A stretch of DNA of 64,000 bases, taken from assembly GCA_002786025.1 (NCBI GenBank), contig NHNW01000011.1, forward strand, positions 124,001 through 188,000, given 5' to 3'. A model generated the notes under the pieces. The model made no database searches. It had not been told where the DNA came from and saw only the letters and a list, made by a program, of their open reading frames with translations. Made by a program: the position numbers and the translations under genes. Below are positions 24,901-36,489 of this stretch, piece by piece. Every line of letters starts with the position of its first letter. Within the stretch, counting starts at the first letter, position 1. This DNA is from Zasmidium citrigriseum (lineage: Eukaryota > Ascomycota > Dothideomycetes > Mycosphaerellales > Mycosphaerellaceae).

Positions 24901-27000
24901 ACTAACTTTAAAGACCTTCTAAGCTACTAGGAGCGCCCTATTTATATATACTAACGTTCCTAGGAAGCTAATATCTTAACTAACTAACTTATAGGCTCTT
25001 AGTCTTTTTAAGTATAATTAACCGTCTTTTCGTATCCTAGTAATTCTAGCTATCGAGATACTCTATAAATAGCTATATTTAGTTAGAGGGAGCTAATAGC
25101 CGCGAAGTACTAACCCGAAATATTATTTCGCTTAAATTCTAGCTTTCTATGCCTATTTATACCTAATAGCCTACTTCTTATCGTTCGCTTCCTCCGCTAG
25201 CTCCTCTATCTTTATTTAATATACTACTATTAGAATAAAGCCTCCTATTACCTCGCCTATAACCCTAAATCTCTAATTACTAACAATATCCGTAGTAGAG
25301 CTACTATAGTAGCTTACTCTATACCTTAGGTAGTAAGTAGATCTAGTTCTATTAATTCTAGACGTTCGTTATACTAATCTTTCCCCTAGGCGCTTGTATT
25401 ACTACTACTATATTATACTAGTAGCCTTCTACTAATAATAGAGAGTACGATTAGCGTTAAGGTAAGTAGTCTCTACTACTATCCTAAAGGACGAGACTAA
25501 CGTCGAGTAGAATCTCCTCGCGGCTATCGTAGCTATTATACTATACTATCTACTCTATAGTAAGCTACTATAAGTCCTCGTCGCTCTCGCGAAGGCTACC
25601 TCGAAGCGCCTAGTCTATAAATATACCTATCTAGATATTCTATAGTACCTTTATCGGTCCTTTAATAGGCTAGACTTACTAATCTAAGGTATAGCTTAGA
25701 GAGCCTTTATCTTATCTAGGTCGCGAGCCGCTAGATACTTTTAAACTAATACCTATACGCCTTACTTCGACTAGGACTTCTATATATACGACTCTACCTA
25801 CTATATTAGAGTAGCTATTATATATCTAAGCCTCTATAGTATCTAGTTCGATAGCTTATATAGGAAGCTATTAGAGATTAGCGCGGCTTCCTCTAGTATA
25901 GTATTTAGGCTTAGCCTCTCGTACTTCTATACCTTACTTTAGGTATCCTAGACGACTATAGGTATTATAATACCCTAGCGCGCCTAATAGGTAATAGTAG
26001 AGATCTACGTAGCTTTAAATAATAACCTAGACTAGCGCTTTATTACCCTCGCCTCTAGCGCTATTATCCGTCTCTTACGCGACTCCCGTCGAGTAGTACG
26101 TAATCTATACTCTCCTCTCTAAATTATTACTAGCGTTATAACCTTTAACGATAGTAGCTAAAAGGTCTAACTTATCTTTAGCGGTAGTAAATCGCCCCTC
26201 GACTACGTCTTCGACTTCTACGCTACTCTAGTCTAGTCCTTTATCTCCGCCTATAGCGCTATTAACTTCTACTTAGCTAATAGTATAAGCGGTATAGTCT
26301 ACTAGCTACGTAATACTTAGTATAAGAAGAGCGCCGAGGCTACTATATATAAGTACGCGTAGCGTAGTCTATACTAGTTCCGCGTTAATACTAGCGTAGC
26401 GATAGTAGTATAGTAGCTTAGTACTATATTAGGCGCTACTACTAAAGTAGTCCTCTTCCTATATATAGATTTTAGTATTACTCTAGAGCTCGAGATATAG
26501 CGCTATTCGCTACTCTAGTCCTTAATATAGGTAGAAGGCTATAGCGAGACGTAGTTACTCTACTATATTACTCCCGACTTTCGCGATCTATTAGCTACTA
26601 ACCGCCGCTAGCGTTAGGCGCTACGTACCGCTAGTACCCGCGACGACCGCGCTATAGAGGTTACTAGCTACTATACTACCCTTTTCTTAGGCGGTACCTA
26701 TACTAGCGTCTACTCTAACGAAGTTAGTAGGTTTTAAGCGCGTAGTATTAAGAGTTTTAAAGGCGGATAATAGCTAACGAGACCGTTATAGAAGGTTTAC
26801 TACCTAGGGAGTATCCTAGGAATTTATACTCTTTTATAATTTAGAACGTTAAGGTAGGTTAGACGTAGATAGATAAGGTTAATTTATAAGTATATCGTAT
26901 AAACTCTATCGCTTAGTAGGAAGCCGCTAAGCTTCTTTAGTTTAGCGAGAGGTTTATTTCTATATCTATTCTACTCTCTATTTTCCTAGAACCTCTACTT
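9991..27000. other. RIP block, decayed repeats without assignable genes
   Basis: About 17 kb of the same CA/TG-depleted sequence. Frames with protein-like composition appear on both strands. One example is a coiled-coil-like minus-strand stretch at about 21,880-22,200 containing RREGLDYKSERRKGL-type charged sequence. I could not tie any of it to a family. Trinucleotide runs occur at about 12,418-12,440 (CTA/TAC). No rRNA, tRNA or LTR pair was found. Confidence 0.5.
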
Positions 27001-27199
27001 TAAATAACTCTAGTACTACTCTAACCTAGTATAGGCTCTCCTAATTAAATTAGGGAATACCTACGTCCGAAAGATAAAGATTCTAGTCTTAATAGCTACT
27101 ACGTTCGATTATAAAACGACTAGCGTATCTTCTATCTCCTTAGTTACCTATAGACTCGTAGACCCTATATTTCTCTACTATTAAAGTAACCGTTCCTCC

Positions 27200-27650
27200 C
27201 CTTTTCCTTTATAACGAGAAAGCGTAGTACTATAGTTAGGTACGCTACCTCGTAGAAGGTCTTAGCTACGCTCTAGCTCTTCGACTAGGTTAGTATAAAG
27301 GAGTACTACTAGGAATTAGTAACGTAGATCTAGCTACTTACTACTATCTACCTACTAAAGTATTCGCTTAATATCTTAATAGCTCTCTCGAGCTACTACT
27401 TAAATTCCGCTATCTAAAGAGCCTAGGTATTCTTCTACTAGTATAACTCGTAGATTATAAACGCGATAGAGTATATAACGACGTAATAGCGCTACTCGCG
27501 GTATTCTTCCTCTTCTTCGCTATCCTAGCGCTCCTATACCTCTAGGAGAGCTAGCTTACCTCCTATCCGCGGGTCTATTATTCCTATAAATAAGTAAGCT
27601 AAGTTAGTATCGCGAAGGGGAAGATAAGAGAGTACTACTTACGATCTAGT
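27200..27650 (-). pseudogene. Unassigned minus-strand coding relic
   Basis: The reverse strand contains LAYLFIGIIDPRIGGKLALL, then EEEEEYRE, VVIYSIAFIIYELY and AEFK--LERAIKILSEYFSR, interrupted only by TAA/TAG. The family was not recognised. The ends are approximate. Confidence 0.35.
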
Positions 27651-28199
27651 TTAGCTAGTACCTCGACGCCTTTATTATAGTACCTCTCGATATTAACTCG
27701 AGTCTATCGATACGCCTAGAGTAGCTCGAGGTTAGACGCGTAATAGTAGAACTATATATTCGCCTAGACTCTAGTAAATCGTATAACCGTTAGTAAGGGT
27801 ACTAGAGAACTTATCGCTTCTAGCCTTATTCTCCTAAGGTAAGCGAGGTCGATCTCTTAGAAGATATTTATAGAGAGCTTATTAATTTATTATAGGCGGT
27901 AGGGCGGCGAATCGACGCCCCTTTAATATTATATTTTAGCTTACTATATACGTAGAAAGGTTAAGACGTAGAGGGAGTACGATTCGTCGTAATCTCTACT
28001 ATAGAGACGAGGCTACTATAATATACTACCTAACGATTTCTCTAATAATAAGGTTACGCTATTTACTAAAGAAGATACTTACCCCTCCTAATAACCTATT
28101 AAGCGTTTCGAGTATTACTATTATATTCTCCTACTTCTTACTTTAAAGTAAGTATATTAGATAGAATCCTACTCTAAGATTAGCGTAATTAGATATAAA

Positions 28200-30060
28200 C
28201 TAAGTTTAGGTAATCTATCTACTAGCTTTTACGCGATATAAGGGGGTTAATTACTAGAAGTATAATCGCCTTCTTAGCCGAGGGTATAATCTAGTAAAAG
28301 TTACGTACGGTTATTTACTAGAACTAGGCGTAGACGTAGATAATCCGTTTATCTCGAGGTAAGTAACGATATTCTTCGATAGAAGCCCTCGAATCTAATA
28401 GCGTATAGGCTAGGAAGGTTTCCTAATCGATTTTAGGATTCTTATTATTAATAACGAGAAAGTAGTATTAGTAGATACGATTAATCTAGCTCTCCTCCCT
28501 CCTCTAGACGGGGCTAGTAACTATAAAACTTAGCGCTAGGCTATTAAGTACTTAACTTAGGCTAAGGGTAGACTACTCGATAGGTCTAGCGTATAATATA
28601 TTCCCGCGGACGCTAAGCTTATATCTCTAAATTATAGCGTAGTATAGAGGCCTAGGATATTACTAAATACGCTCGAGTCCCTTTACTACTAGACTATAGG
28701 TAAGGGGTATTCGAAGAAAGATTCCTAAGTAATATTTACTATAGTAGAAGGTATACTAGACCGCGTTACTATTATACTAATAGCGACTTAGTCGGGCGCT
28801 ACTAATAAGCGGGTAGAGAGTAAGGGATATAGCCTTAGAAGACTCTCTACGTATACGCTATAATAGATACTAATATTTATAGTTTATTTCGACGACGTAG
28901 CCGAAGCTATCTAACGTATCGTAGAGGCTTCCTAGGGTTCGTCGCCGTACGTAAATCCTACGATAGGTATTAGGATAGAGGGGTAGCGACCTAGTTATAT
29001 AAGTACTCTAAGTATATTATAAGAAACGGTAGAAGGTAGCGTTAGAAAGGAATTAGCTAATCTAACGTCTCGAGTATAATAGGAAGATATTATAAGCGGA
29101 GGCCCTAACTAGAAAGTCGAATTTAATCCCGTCTAGCTATAGATATATAACTTCTACGTTACTATCCTAGGCTATAGTACGTTTCGAGTAGAGGGTAAGT
29201 CGTAGTTACTTTAGAGGCCTTACTACTCTATTAGACTCGAAGATTAACGCTAGGTATAGTACCTTCTTCTAATCTAGTAGAGAGCGTAATATCTATACGT
29301 TACTTAGTATAAGCTAGATACTTATAGCGCTAATCTACCTTCTTTCTAGCGGGACTATAGCTCTAATAATACTCGAGGTACGTTATAAGTAGCTATACCT
29401 AGTAAGGCTACTAGTAATAGCGCGAAGCGTAAGGCTAAATAGGCGCTACTTTAACTTACTCTAGAATCCTTACTTATAGGATAATAAGCTTAATAATAGG
29501 AAATCGACCTTTCCGACGAAATATAGGGCGATCTACTCTCGTATCCTAAGGTAATACTAGTAGTAGATATATCGCTACTCTACCGCTTAAATTCTCGTTA
29601 TATAGAAGAAAGAAGGGGTACTATATTCCTAGTTAGTATAGAGGCCCTATTTAGGTACGTACTAATCGTAGAATATTAATAGATATCTATAGATATAGAC
29701 TAGTATTTAAAATTAGGTCGCTTACCTATAGATCTTTAGTCGTCTTATAGCTACGATTACCTTATCCTCCGTCTATATATACTCGACCCCTATAATATAT
29801 AGTAGTCGTATACTAGTAATCGCTAGTAGTAGATTAAGGTAGCGTAGGGTCTACGTTATTTTATAATCCTTAGTACTTATAGAGCTAGTTAAGTAGAGAG
29901 GTTATTCGTTATTCTATCGGAGTTTACTAAACTCTCTACGGCGACTATAAGCCTACCTAGACCTAAGAGGGAAGCCTTACGAACTAGTAAATATCTTTTC
30001 CGCGATTATATTAGAACTCTCGGAGAAGGTACTCCTTAGTAAGGCCCTCTATAGCTATAG
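28200..30060 (+). pseudogene. Long unassigned plus-strand coding relic
   Basis: The plus strand carries a long protein-like reading. It includes LLELGVDVDNPFISR (about 28,320), GTLDR-like and YFDDVAEAI stretches (about 28,885-28,910), VEFNPV, LILRLYILDPYNI (about 29,765), and a C-terminal part with GLRYFIILS, VERLFVILSEFTKLSTATIS and SKYLFRDYIRTLGEGTP (about 29,850-30,040). Interruptions are almost all TAA/TAG. The YFDD motif alone is not enough to call a reverse transcriptase. I recognise no family. The length (about 600 codons) suggests a major element protein. Confidence 0.42.
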
Positions 30061-31600
30061 CCTAGAGAGCTCTAGACTACGTTATAGAGCTTTATAACCC
30101 CGTCTTTCTAAGAATAGGTATATATAAATAAGCTAGCCTAGGACTTTAATAATAGAATTAGAAAAGTCCTAAATATCCTCTACGATAAGTTAATAATAAC
30201 CTTTAACGTACTCTAGACTAGACCTAACCTAATAGTAGATATCCGACTCGCTAACTATCGTCTTCGTCTTCCTTAACTACTCTAAGTAATATAGGAATTT
30301 AGATATAAGTACTATCGTACTCTCTTAAGTATATAAAGGCTAATATTACTTTAGATTTTATAGAGGCGATATCTAGAGTTAGAGCGATAGGTAGGTAGTT
30401 TATTAATAGATCTATCTAAGACGCTCGTAAAGTAGTATTATAAACGTTATACTAAGTATACGTAACTCTAGCCTTCTCGCTACCTTAGGCTAACTCTCCT
30501 TTCCTTCTAGCTATACTATAGTTATATAGCTAAGTAAGATAATTAATACTTTCTTTATTAAGTCGACCTATATATTCTTCTAGAGTATACTATACCCTCT
30601 CTCGGTATAGTATAGCTCTACTAGTATCTTATATAACGCTCTCTTTAAGCTAGGCTCTATCTATAAGATCCTCCCTTTTCTACTCGTAGCTTCTAGCTCT
30701 TTCTAAGTAAAGTCCTACTATACTCGCTATCTATTCCTATCTTTAGTAGCGTAGTACGCTAGGTTACTATAGTAGGATAGTTCGAGAAGCTTTACTAAAT
30801 ATATATACTCCGCGATAGCGATAGTAATTATAGGTCTCGCTATTACCTTATAGTACCTCTCTACTAATATAGTAGCGTCTTTAGTAGTAATATAGAACTC
30901 TATAGTATAGCCGTTATTACTTCCTCGTATAATAGCTACTATTAGGATAAGATATATTACTAGCGTTTCTAGGCTTCTTAAATATTAGCGCTAAGAGTAC
31001 TATATAAGGGGCTAGGGCTTACCTTTACTATAATATATCGTTTAGAGCGTTAATTATACGAAATCTCTAAACTTAGGTTACGCTAGTATATATTTATTAG
31101 TCCTAACTATACTCGTTAGTAAAGAATATTCGCCTAGTATCGTTAAATTATACTCCGCCTATATAGGTTACTTAGTATATTACTACGTAAGCTATCGCTA
31201 AGATATACTTACCTATAGTTATACCTTTACGCTTCGAAAGATAGTAATTAAGTAATAGGGCTAGGAGAGAACTAAGCGCTAGAGGTCGGATTTAGTAGTA
31301 GGAGAAAGAAGCTTCTATAGCGCTCTACTAGTCTCGTAACGTTATGTTTATATTAGAAAAGTCCTAGAGGGTAGAGTTAGGGTTAAAGAAAGTACGCGAA
31401 TCCGTTACGTATATTAAATACTAGGTATTCTAATCCCTAGGTACGCCTTTCCTATATATACGCTCTTTAGGCGAGTATTATTATAGCTCTACTATAGCGT
31501 CCGTTTAGTCTATAAAGGCGCTTTTTATACGGATCGGAACGGCTTACTAAGTAATCTCTAGTATTAAGAATCGTTTCCTTAGGTTTATAAGTTTAGTCTA
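30061..31600. other. RIP block, nothing assigned
   Basis: CA/TG-depleted sequence. A plus-strand frame at about 30,720-31,250 looks protein-like (AIAIVIIGLAITL, SLNLGYASIYLLVLTILVSK), but it has no family I recognise. Confidence 0.4.
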
Positions 31601-32183
31601 ACGGCTACTAGCTTAGTATTACTTTAAGGCCTAGCGTATTAAGTACTTATAGCTATAGCCGTAGTCGTTCGATATATAGATAAACGGCCCTACTTAGTAT
31701 TACTTTAAGGTTAAGAGTTTTTCGTACTTATTACTATAGCTATAGTCGTTTAATATATAGATAAACGGCCCTACTTAGTATTACTTTAAGTTAGAGAGTA
31801 CTAAGTACTTCTTACCGTAGCTATAGTCGTTCGATATATAGAAAAACGGCCCTACTTAGTATCGCGCTTAGTATCGCTTTAAGTTAGAGAGTCTTAAGAA
31901 CTTATTACTATAGCTATAGTCCTTCGATATATAGATAAATAGCCCTACTTAGTATTACTTTAAGTTAGAGAGTCTTAAGTACTTCTTACCGTAGCCGTAG
32001 TCCTTCGATATATAGATAAATAGCCCTACTTAGTATCGCGGTTAGTATCGCTTTAAGTTAGAGAGTCTTAAGAACTTATTACTATAGCTATAGTCCTTTA
32101 ATATATAGATAAATAGCCCTACTTAGTATTACTTTAAGTTATAGAGTCTTAAGTACTTCTTACCGTAGCCGTAGTCGGTCGAT
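31601..32183 (+). repeat. Tandem array, about 90-100 bp units, at the edge of the RIP block
   Basis: About six to seven head-to-tail units contain TCGATATATAGATAAA, CGGCCCTACTTAGTAT and ACTTTAAGTTAGAGAGT-type words. Some units have an extra inserted CGCGCTTAGTAT or CGCGGTTAGTAT. Units alternate slightly, which suggests growth in steps of two. It ends about 120 bp before normal sequence begins. Confidence 0.85.
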
Positions 32184-32309
32184 TTGTATATATATTCCTA
32201 GTCTATCTTACGACGCTTTAAGGGTTAATTAGTATCTAATATACTACGATAGAATCGAAGACTTACTCTAGAAGAGAGCGGGTCTTAAGGTCTAATATCT
32301 TTACGAACA

Positions 32310-32912
32310 TAGCTATTCTAGAATACAGACTCTGTTTACTAAGCTTTCTTTCCGCTACAGAAACGAATAATAAATGTGTTGTGAGGAAGTTTGTAACGAT
32401 GTACCTAGCGTCGTTACGTTAGGGGGCCGTGCGTCAAATTGTTGTCCAAGACGTGCAATCTTCAAGCTGGCTTTATCGTCCTCTTCTTCGGTAGTGGCTG
32501 TAAAAGTAACGGAGGTGTAGGGATCGGTGCTAGTTAGGCAGATGTCTTTGTGGATAAGATCTTGCTTCTCAGCGCCCCGTAACTTGCGGAAGAGTCTACT
32601 TTTCTCTAGCCAATTATTTTGAGGGACCCTTTTCCGCGACAGTAGAAGTTATCGAACTCGAGGTGCTTGTAGTGTCTTACTTTGGCTATACACGTCTCAT
32701 TCAAGGTGCCCTAGTACTTGTCTTACTGCTGTCTCGGTTGATCGTGCCTTCTATCCTTTACTTTTTAGTGAGAGCGTAAATGCGTGGCGCGTCGCCCCTT
32801 CCGTGAACTTTCCAGGGTCCTAAGACATTGCCGCCTCCATCCACCTTATCTCTTCCTCTTCTCACATTCAACTCGAACTCACCATTCTGCATACACAGTC
32901 AATACAGTCATC
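32310..32912. promoter_or_regulatory. Transition zone and presumed RAD7 upstream region
   Basis: CA and TG return here. A short inverted repeat GTAACGA...TCGTTAC lies at about 32,393-32,417. The last about 90 bases before the RAD7 start are rich in C and T (TCTCTTCCTCTTCTCAC), as is usual for fungal promoters and leaders. No TATA box is convincing. Confidence 0.4.
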
Positions 32913-34836
32913 ATGTCGGGCAGGAGAGGTGGCAACCGCATTCGCGGTCCACAGAGCGCATTGACGGACTTTCTTGCGGTATGCCGAACGCCACTTTGAG
33001 ACAGGACAGGATGCTGATTCTTCACAGGCAAACAACATCTCTGCTGCACAGATCCGTGATGACTATGAGCGTCGCCGCCGAGAAGCGGATCGAGAGGATG
33101 CTGGAGAGGGTGCCTCAGCCCCAACCCCCGATACAAACGACGATGAGGAGCTAGCAGCTGCAGTCGCTGCCGAGGTCGCTGAAGAGGAGGAGAAGGCCGA
33201 GAAGACGAAGAAGCGCAAGCGCAAGACTGAAGAGGCGGTTGAGAAAGTCAAGAAAGCCAAGGCTAAGAAAGAGAAGAAGAGCAAAAAGAAGAAGAAGGAT
33301 GACTCGGATGACGAGTCGGAGTACGATGATGACTTCGCCAGGGACATGTATAAGAAATCACGCCCACTGCCCGGTCAGCTTGAACACTGCGAGATCTGTA
33401 ACAAGCGCTTTACGGTTACGCCGTACAGCAAAGAGGGTCCTGATGGTGGGCTGTTGTGTTTGCCGTGTGGAAAGGAGATCGCAAAAGATGCCAAAGCAGA
33501 GAAGAAGGCTGCGGCGAAGCCTGCTGGCAGGAAGAGGAGAAAGATCGAGAGTGATCGATTGGATGGTGTTGCCGTTGGAGGAGCCAAGTCGCTGCAACAG
33601 CTTTGCATTGCTAAAGTTGCCCAACACCACGACGATGTCGACGAATTTGGAGACATGCCCCAACCGGTGCTTGAGCGTTTGAGCGAAATCTTCTCCAAGA
33701 AACGAGTGCTCAAGCCAAAGACGCTGCCGCTGTTCCTCCGGCCCGACTTGGATTCGGTTCTCATCCACGATGCTGCGTATCTCGAAGAGGAAGACTACGA
33801 GAAGATGTTCGCAATTGTCCCGAACATGGAGAAGCTGGTGCTTTCGAATGCCTGCCAGCTCAAGGATCCCGCTATTGACTACATGCTGGACAAGTGTCAC
33901 AACCTTCGACACATACACCTATACGCAGCCAACCTGATCTCCGATGGCATGTGGTACCGGATGTTCCGAGAAGTAGGCCCGAAGCTGGAGGTTCTGAAGG
34001 TCAAATGGTTGGACGCGACGTTTGACGACCTCGCTGTGAAGGAACTGGCGAAGCATGCACCAAACCTCAAGCGTCTCAAGTTCAAGCTCTGTCGAAACAT
34101 CGGCCAAGGCGCAGTCAAAGCCATCTCGAACATGGAACACCTCGAGCATCTCTCGTTGATGATGAACAAGGAGGTCTCCACGAAAGCACTCGTTGATTTG
34201 ATCACCAAGCGTGGCTCAAGTCTCAGGACGCTCTCTTTAGAGAAGTTCTTCGATGCTAACGATGCTGTTGTTGAGGCTATTCGGTCTTCTTGCGGGCAGC
34301 TCTCTAAGCTTCGAATCAGTGAGAACGACACCATCACGGACGCAGGCTACGAGGCACTCTTCACCGACTGGACGAATCCACCGTTGACATTCGTCGACTT
34401 CAACTCCACTCGCGATGTCGACAACAACAATCCAGACGGGCCAGAGGAGGCAGTCGGCATGGCATCGAACGGTTTCAGGGCGCTCATGGCCCATTCTGGC
34501 TCTCATCTGAAGCACGTTGACATCGCTTCATGCCGACACATCGACCTGCCTGCATTTATGGACGTCTTCAACGGTGCCATGAACTATCCCGATCTCGAAT
34601 ACATCAACGTCAGCTTTTGCAGCCGTGTCGACAATAGCGTTATTGCCGGCATCTTCAAGAGCTGTCCGAATCTGAAGAAGCTTGTTGCGTTCGGCTGCTT
34701 CGATGTCTTGGACATCGTGGTGCCTCGCAACATTGCGTTGATTGGTGTACCGAAAGCGCAGGATGCCATCGAGCAATTTGGTGTTGGTATCGGAGTGGAA
34801 GAGGCGCTGTCGCGGATGGTTGAGGTCGGTGCATGA
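32913..34836 (+). CDS. RAD7: RAD7-like nucleotide excision repair protein (two exons)
   Basis: Rad7 works with the Rad16 ATPase in global genome nucleotide excision repair, and in yeast is part of a cullin-type ubiquitin ligase. Predicted exons are 32,913-32,978 and 33,028-34,836, giving 624 residues (yeast Rad7 has 565). The 49-nt intron (32,979-33,027; GTATGC...CAG) joins LTDFLA to ANNISAAQIR, the conserved Rad7 N-terminus (RIRGPQSALTDFLA). A long E/K-rich segment spans about residues 40-130. A zinc-binding pair follows, CEIC (143-146) and CLPC (166-169). Leucine-rich repeats of the cysteine-containing type run from about 260 to 600 (e.g. NLKRLKFKLCRNIG, CPNLKKLVAFGC). Start choice rests on the splice and the conserved first 22 residues. 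It converges with the ACT-domain gene, with 130 bp between stops. It looks intact although RIP-mutated DNA lies about 600 bp upstream. Confidence 0.93.
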
Positions 34837-34966
34837 ACGAAGCTATAGCGAAAGGAAACATAGGACTTTCGATGGATGACCGAGTATGTGATGTTGGTAT
34901 GGCTTACGATTGAGATACTCGCTATGCGCTTCTGCTGTCAACATAACCAAGACGAAGTACGTTTCC

Positions 34967-35416
34967 TCACCGTGCCTCTTCCGCCATCTTCCTCAAATCC
35001 TCCACCACAGCCTCCTCCAACCCCTCCGGAACAAACAAATGATCATGATAAAACCCACTTACAGGATTAACCCCCGTCTTGACCCTCTCCGCCAACCTCG
35101 TCGTAACAGCAGCAAGAAACCCCACCGCCTCCAAACTCGAATGCACATTCAACGTCACCATCCTACAAGGAAAACTCCACTCCAACCCCTCGCTCTCCGC
35201 GGCAGCCCTAGACAGAATCACCGTCCAGGCCTCGCTCTCCCGAAAGAACATTTTGATTCCAAGCTCGTCGGTCCGCAGAATGAGGGCTGATAAGGCGGCG
35301 GTTTCTTGGAGGGCTAGGCGCGCGAAGACGTAGGTGGTTTTGTTGGGATCGGGGCTGGGGGACATGGATTTGATTAGGTGCGTGAGGTCTGTGGCTCCTC
35401 CTCCTGAGGAAGACAT
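34967..35416 (-). CDS. ACT-domain protein (ACT_3/ACT_7 type)
   Basis: A complete single-exon gene of 149 residues, ending in TGA at 34,967-34,969. The body matches the small fungal and bacterial proteins built of two ACT folds (DUF2241-like). After the start MSSSGGG come THLIKSMSP, TYVFARL, IKMFFRESEAWTVILSRAAA, LEWSFPCRMVTLNVHSSLEA, VGFLAAVTTRLAE and VSGFYHDHLFVP. The NVHSSLEAVGF and SGFYHDHLFVP blocks are the family's best conserved parts. ACT folds usually bind amino acids or small ligands, but the role of this stand-alone family is unsettled. A cytosolic location is inferred, as no signal peptide or membrane segment is seen. The start is the first ATG of the frame; the Gly/Ser head is a common N-terminus here. 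Confidence 0.88.
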   Translation of the reverse strand: MSSSGGGATDLTHLIKSMSPSPDPNKTTYVFARLALQETAALSALILRTDELGIKMFFRESEAWTVILSRAAAESEGLEWSFPCRMVTLNVHSSLEAVGFLAAVTTRLAERVKTGVNPVSGFYHDHLFVPEGLEEAVVEDLRKMAEEAR

Positions 35417-36489
35417 GGCTTGGGGGCTGGGTTTTGGCGAAGTGTGCTGCTTGACCGGTTATGGATGCGGAATGGGCGATTTCCTGGTTTGCTCGATTCC
35501 AGTACGCCGTTGCTTTCGTGCCGTTTCGATGTTGGTCTGCTCGGGTATTGTGACAAAGCAAAATGGAATCCGTCCGCCGGCAGGAGGTGCGAATAGGCTA
35601 TGTCCGTCGTTTGCTTTGCAAGAAGGATACGATCGGATATAGTGGCAGCAGTTCCGAGCTCGCTCCCATCAAGGAAATACCCTCGACCCCGTTTGCCGTT
35701 GTTGGCGATGATGCGATGATGAATGGATATCTCCGTGTACGACAGTAGTGACTCGAATTCTGCTTGTGTGGGTAATAGGGCGCGTGGCGTACTCGCTTCG
35801 CTTCCTAGGAAGAGCAAAGATTTTGTCAGAATGTGCGGCTGAAACTGGCGGGCACAAATGTCGCCGAGGTGGTCACTGGTCGTCGGTTTAGCAAATCCTG
35901 CCCTGCGTGTCTTTCGTTTTGAAGGAGACCTAATGCAAAATTGGGGGCGAAGGATTGGGTTCGGCGTGAAGTCTGCGGAGGGCTTGGGATTCGATTTTGG
36001 AATCCAAAATGCGAGGAACCACTGCTGCTGCGCTTTTCGCTTTCGTAGTCGGTCTGGCGGCTGTTAGGCTGCCAATGCGTTTGAGCTGATGGTTCAGGAT
36101 CATGTGGAGCCACGTGGTGAGGCGACGACGAGCGATGTCATGTCTGGATGGATGCTTGTTCGGGTAATTGCTTGTAGGCTGATGTTCAGCTCTGCGTTTC
36201 GAGGATTGTGTGGTCTGCTCGGAGGCATCTTGCTACCATTCGACGTGAGTCAGGAAGCGAATGGCAAGACAGGTTCCACATGGAGCTCCAAGGCAATTTT
36301 CTGACAAAGGGTGTGTTGACCACATGTTGGCTTCCCCAAGCAAAAAATCCGATGATGGGCATCTGAGTAGTTGATCGAAGCCTTCTTGACGGGATGAGTC
36401 CCTGAACGACTGCAGAAATGTGCTATCCGGACGACTCGAGCTGATGATTCCTTCAAATCCGAGGACTGTCCGCGGATAGCATTGGCTAT
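35417..36489. other. Intergenic, no supported gene
   Basis: Normal base composition. Only short overlapping frames occur on both strands, without recognisable domains. The first few hundred bases presumably hold the promoter of the minus-strand ACT gene. Confidence 0.5.

Larger units (their letters stand above)
1..32300. repeat. RIP-mutated block of nested transposon relics
   Basis: Nearly every CA and TG dinucleotide is gone while CG, CC and CT remain common; TA is in excess. This is the footprint of repeat-induced point mutation, which turns CpA into TpA on either strand of duplicated DNA. As a result ATG and TGA are nearly missing and TAA/TAG interrupt all frames. The left end runs off the window. 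The right end is gradual: CA and TG reappear from about 32,310 and are normal by 32,400. The recognisable contents are listed separately. The rest is decayed repeat DNA. Confidence 0.93.

Noticed and set aside
28885..28910. YFDD motif as a reverse transcriptase active site.
   Set aside because: The surrounding residues do not fit any reverse transcriptase motif set; the four residues alone are not evidence.
31601..32183. Regular repeats as a CRISPR-like array.
   Set aside because: Units are contiguous without unique spacers, and the genome is eukaryotic.
1..32300. Absence of ATG and TGA might suggest an altered genetic code or organellar DNA.
   Set aside because: The whole CA/TG pair is missing in all contexts, the frames contain TAA/TAG at Gln and Trp positions, and the neighbouring gene island uses the standard code. 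RIP explains it.
1..32300. The AT-rich block with H3-like sequence as a centromere.
   Set aside because: The histone relics are genes, not binding sites; GC content is only moderately low and the DNA consists of recognisable dead transposons. Chromatin data would be needed.
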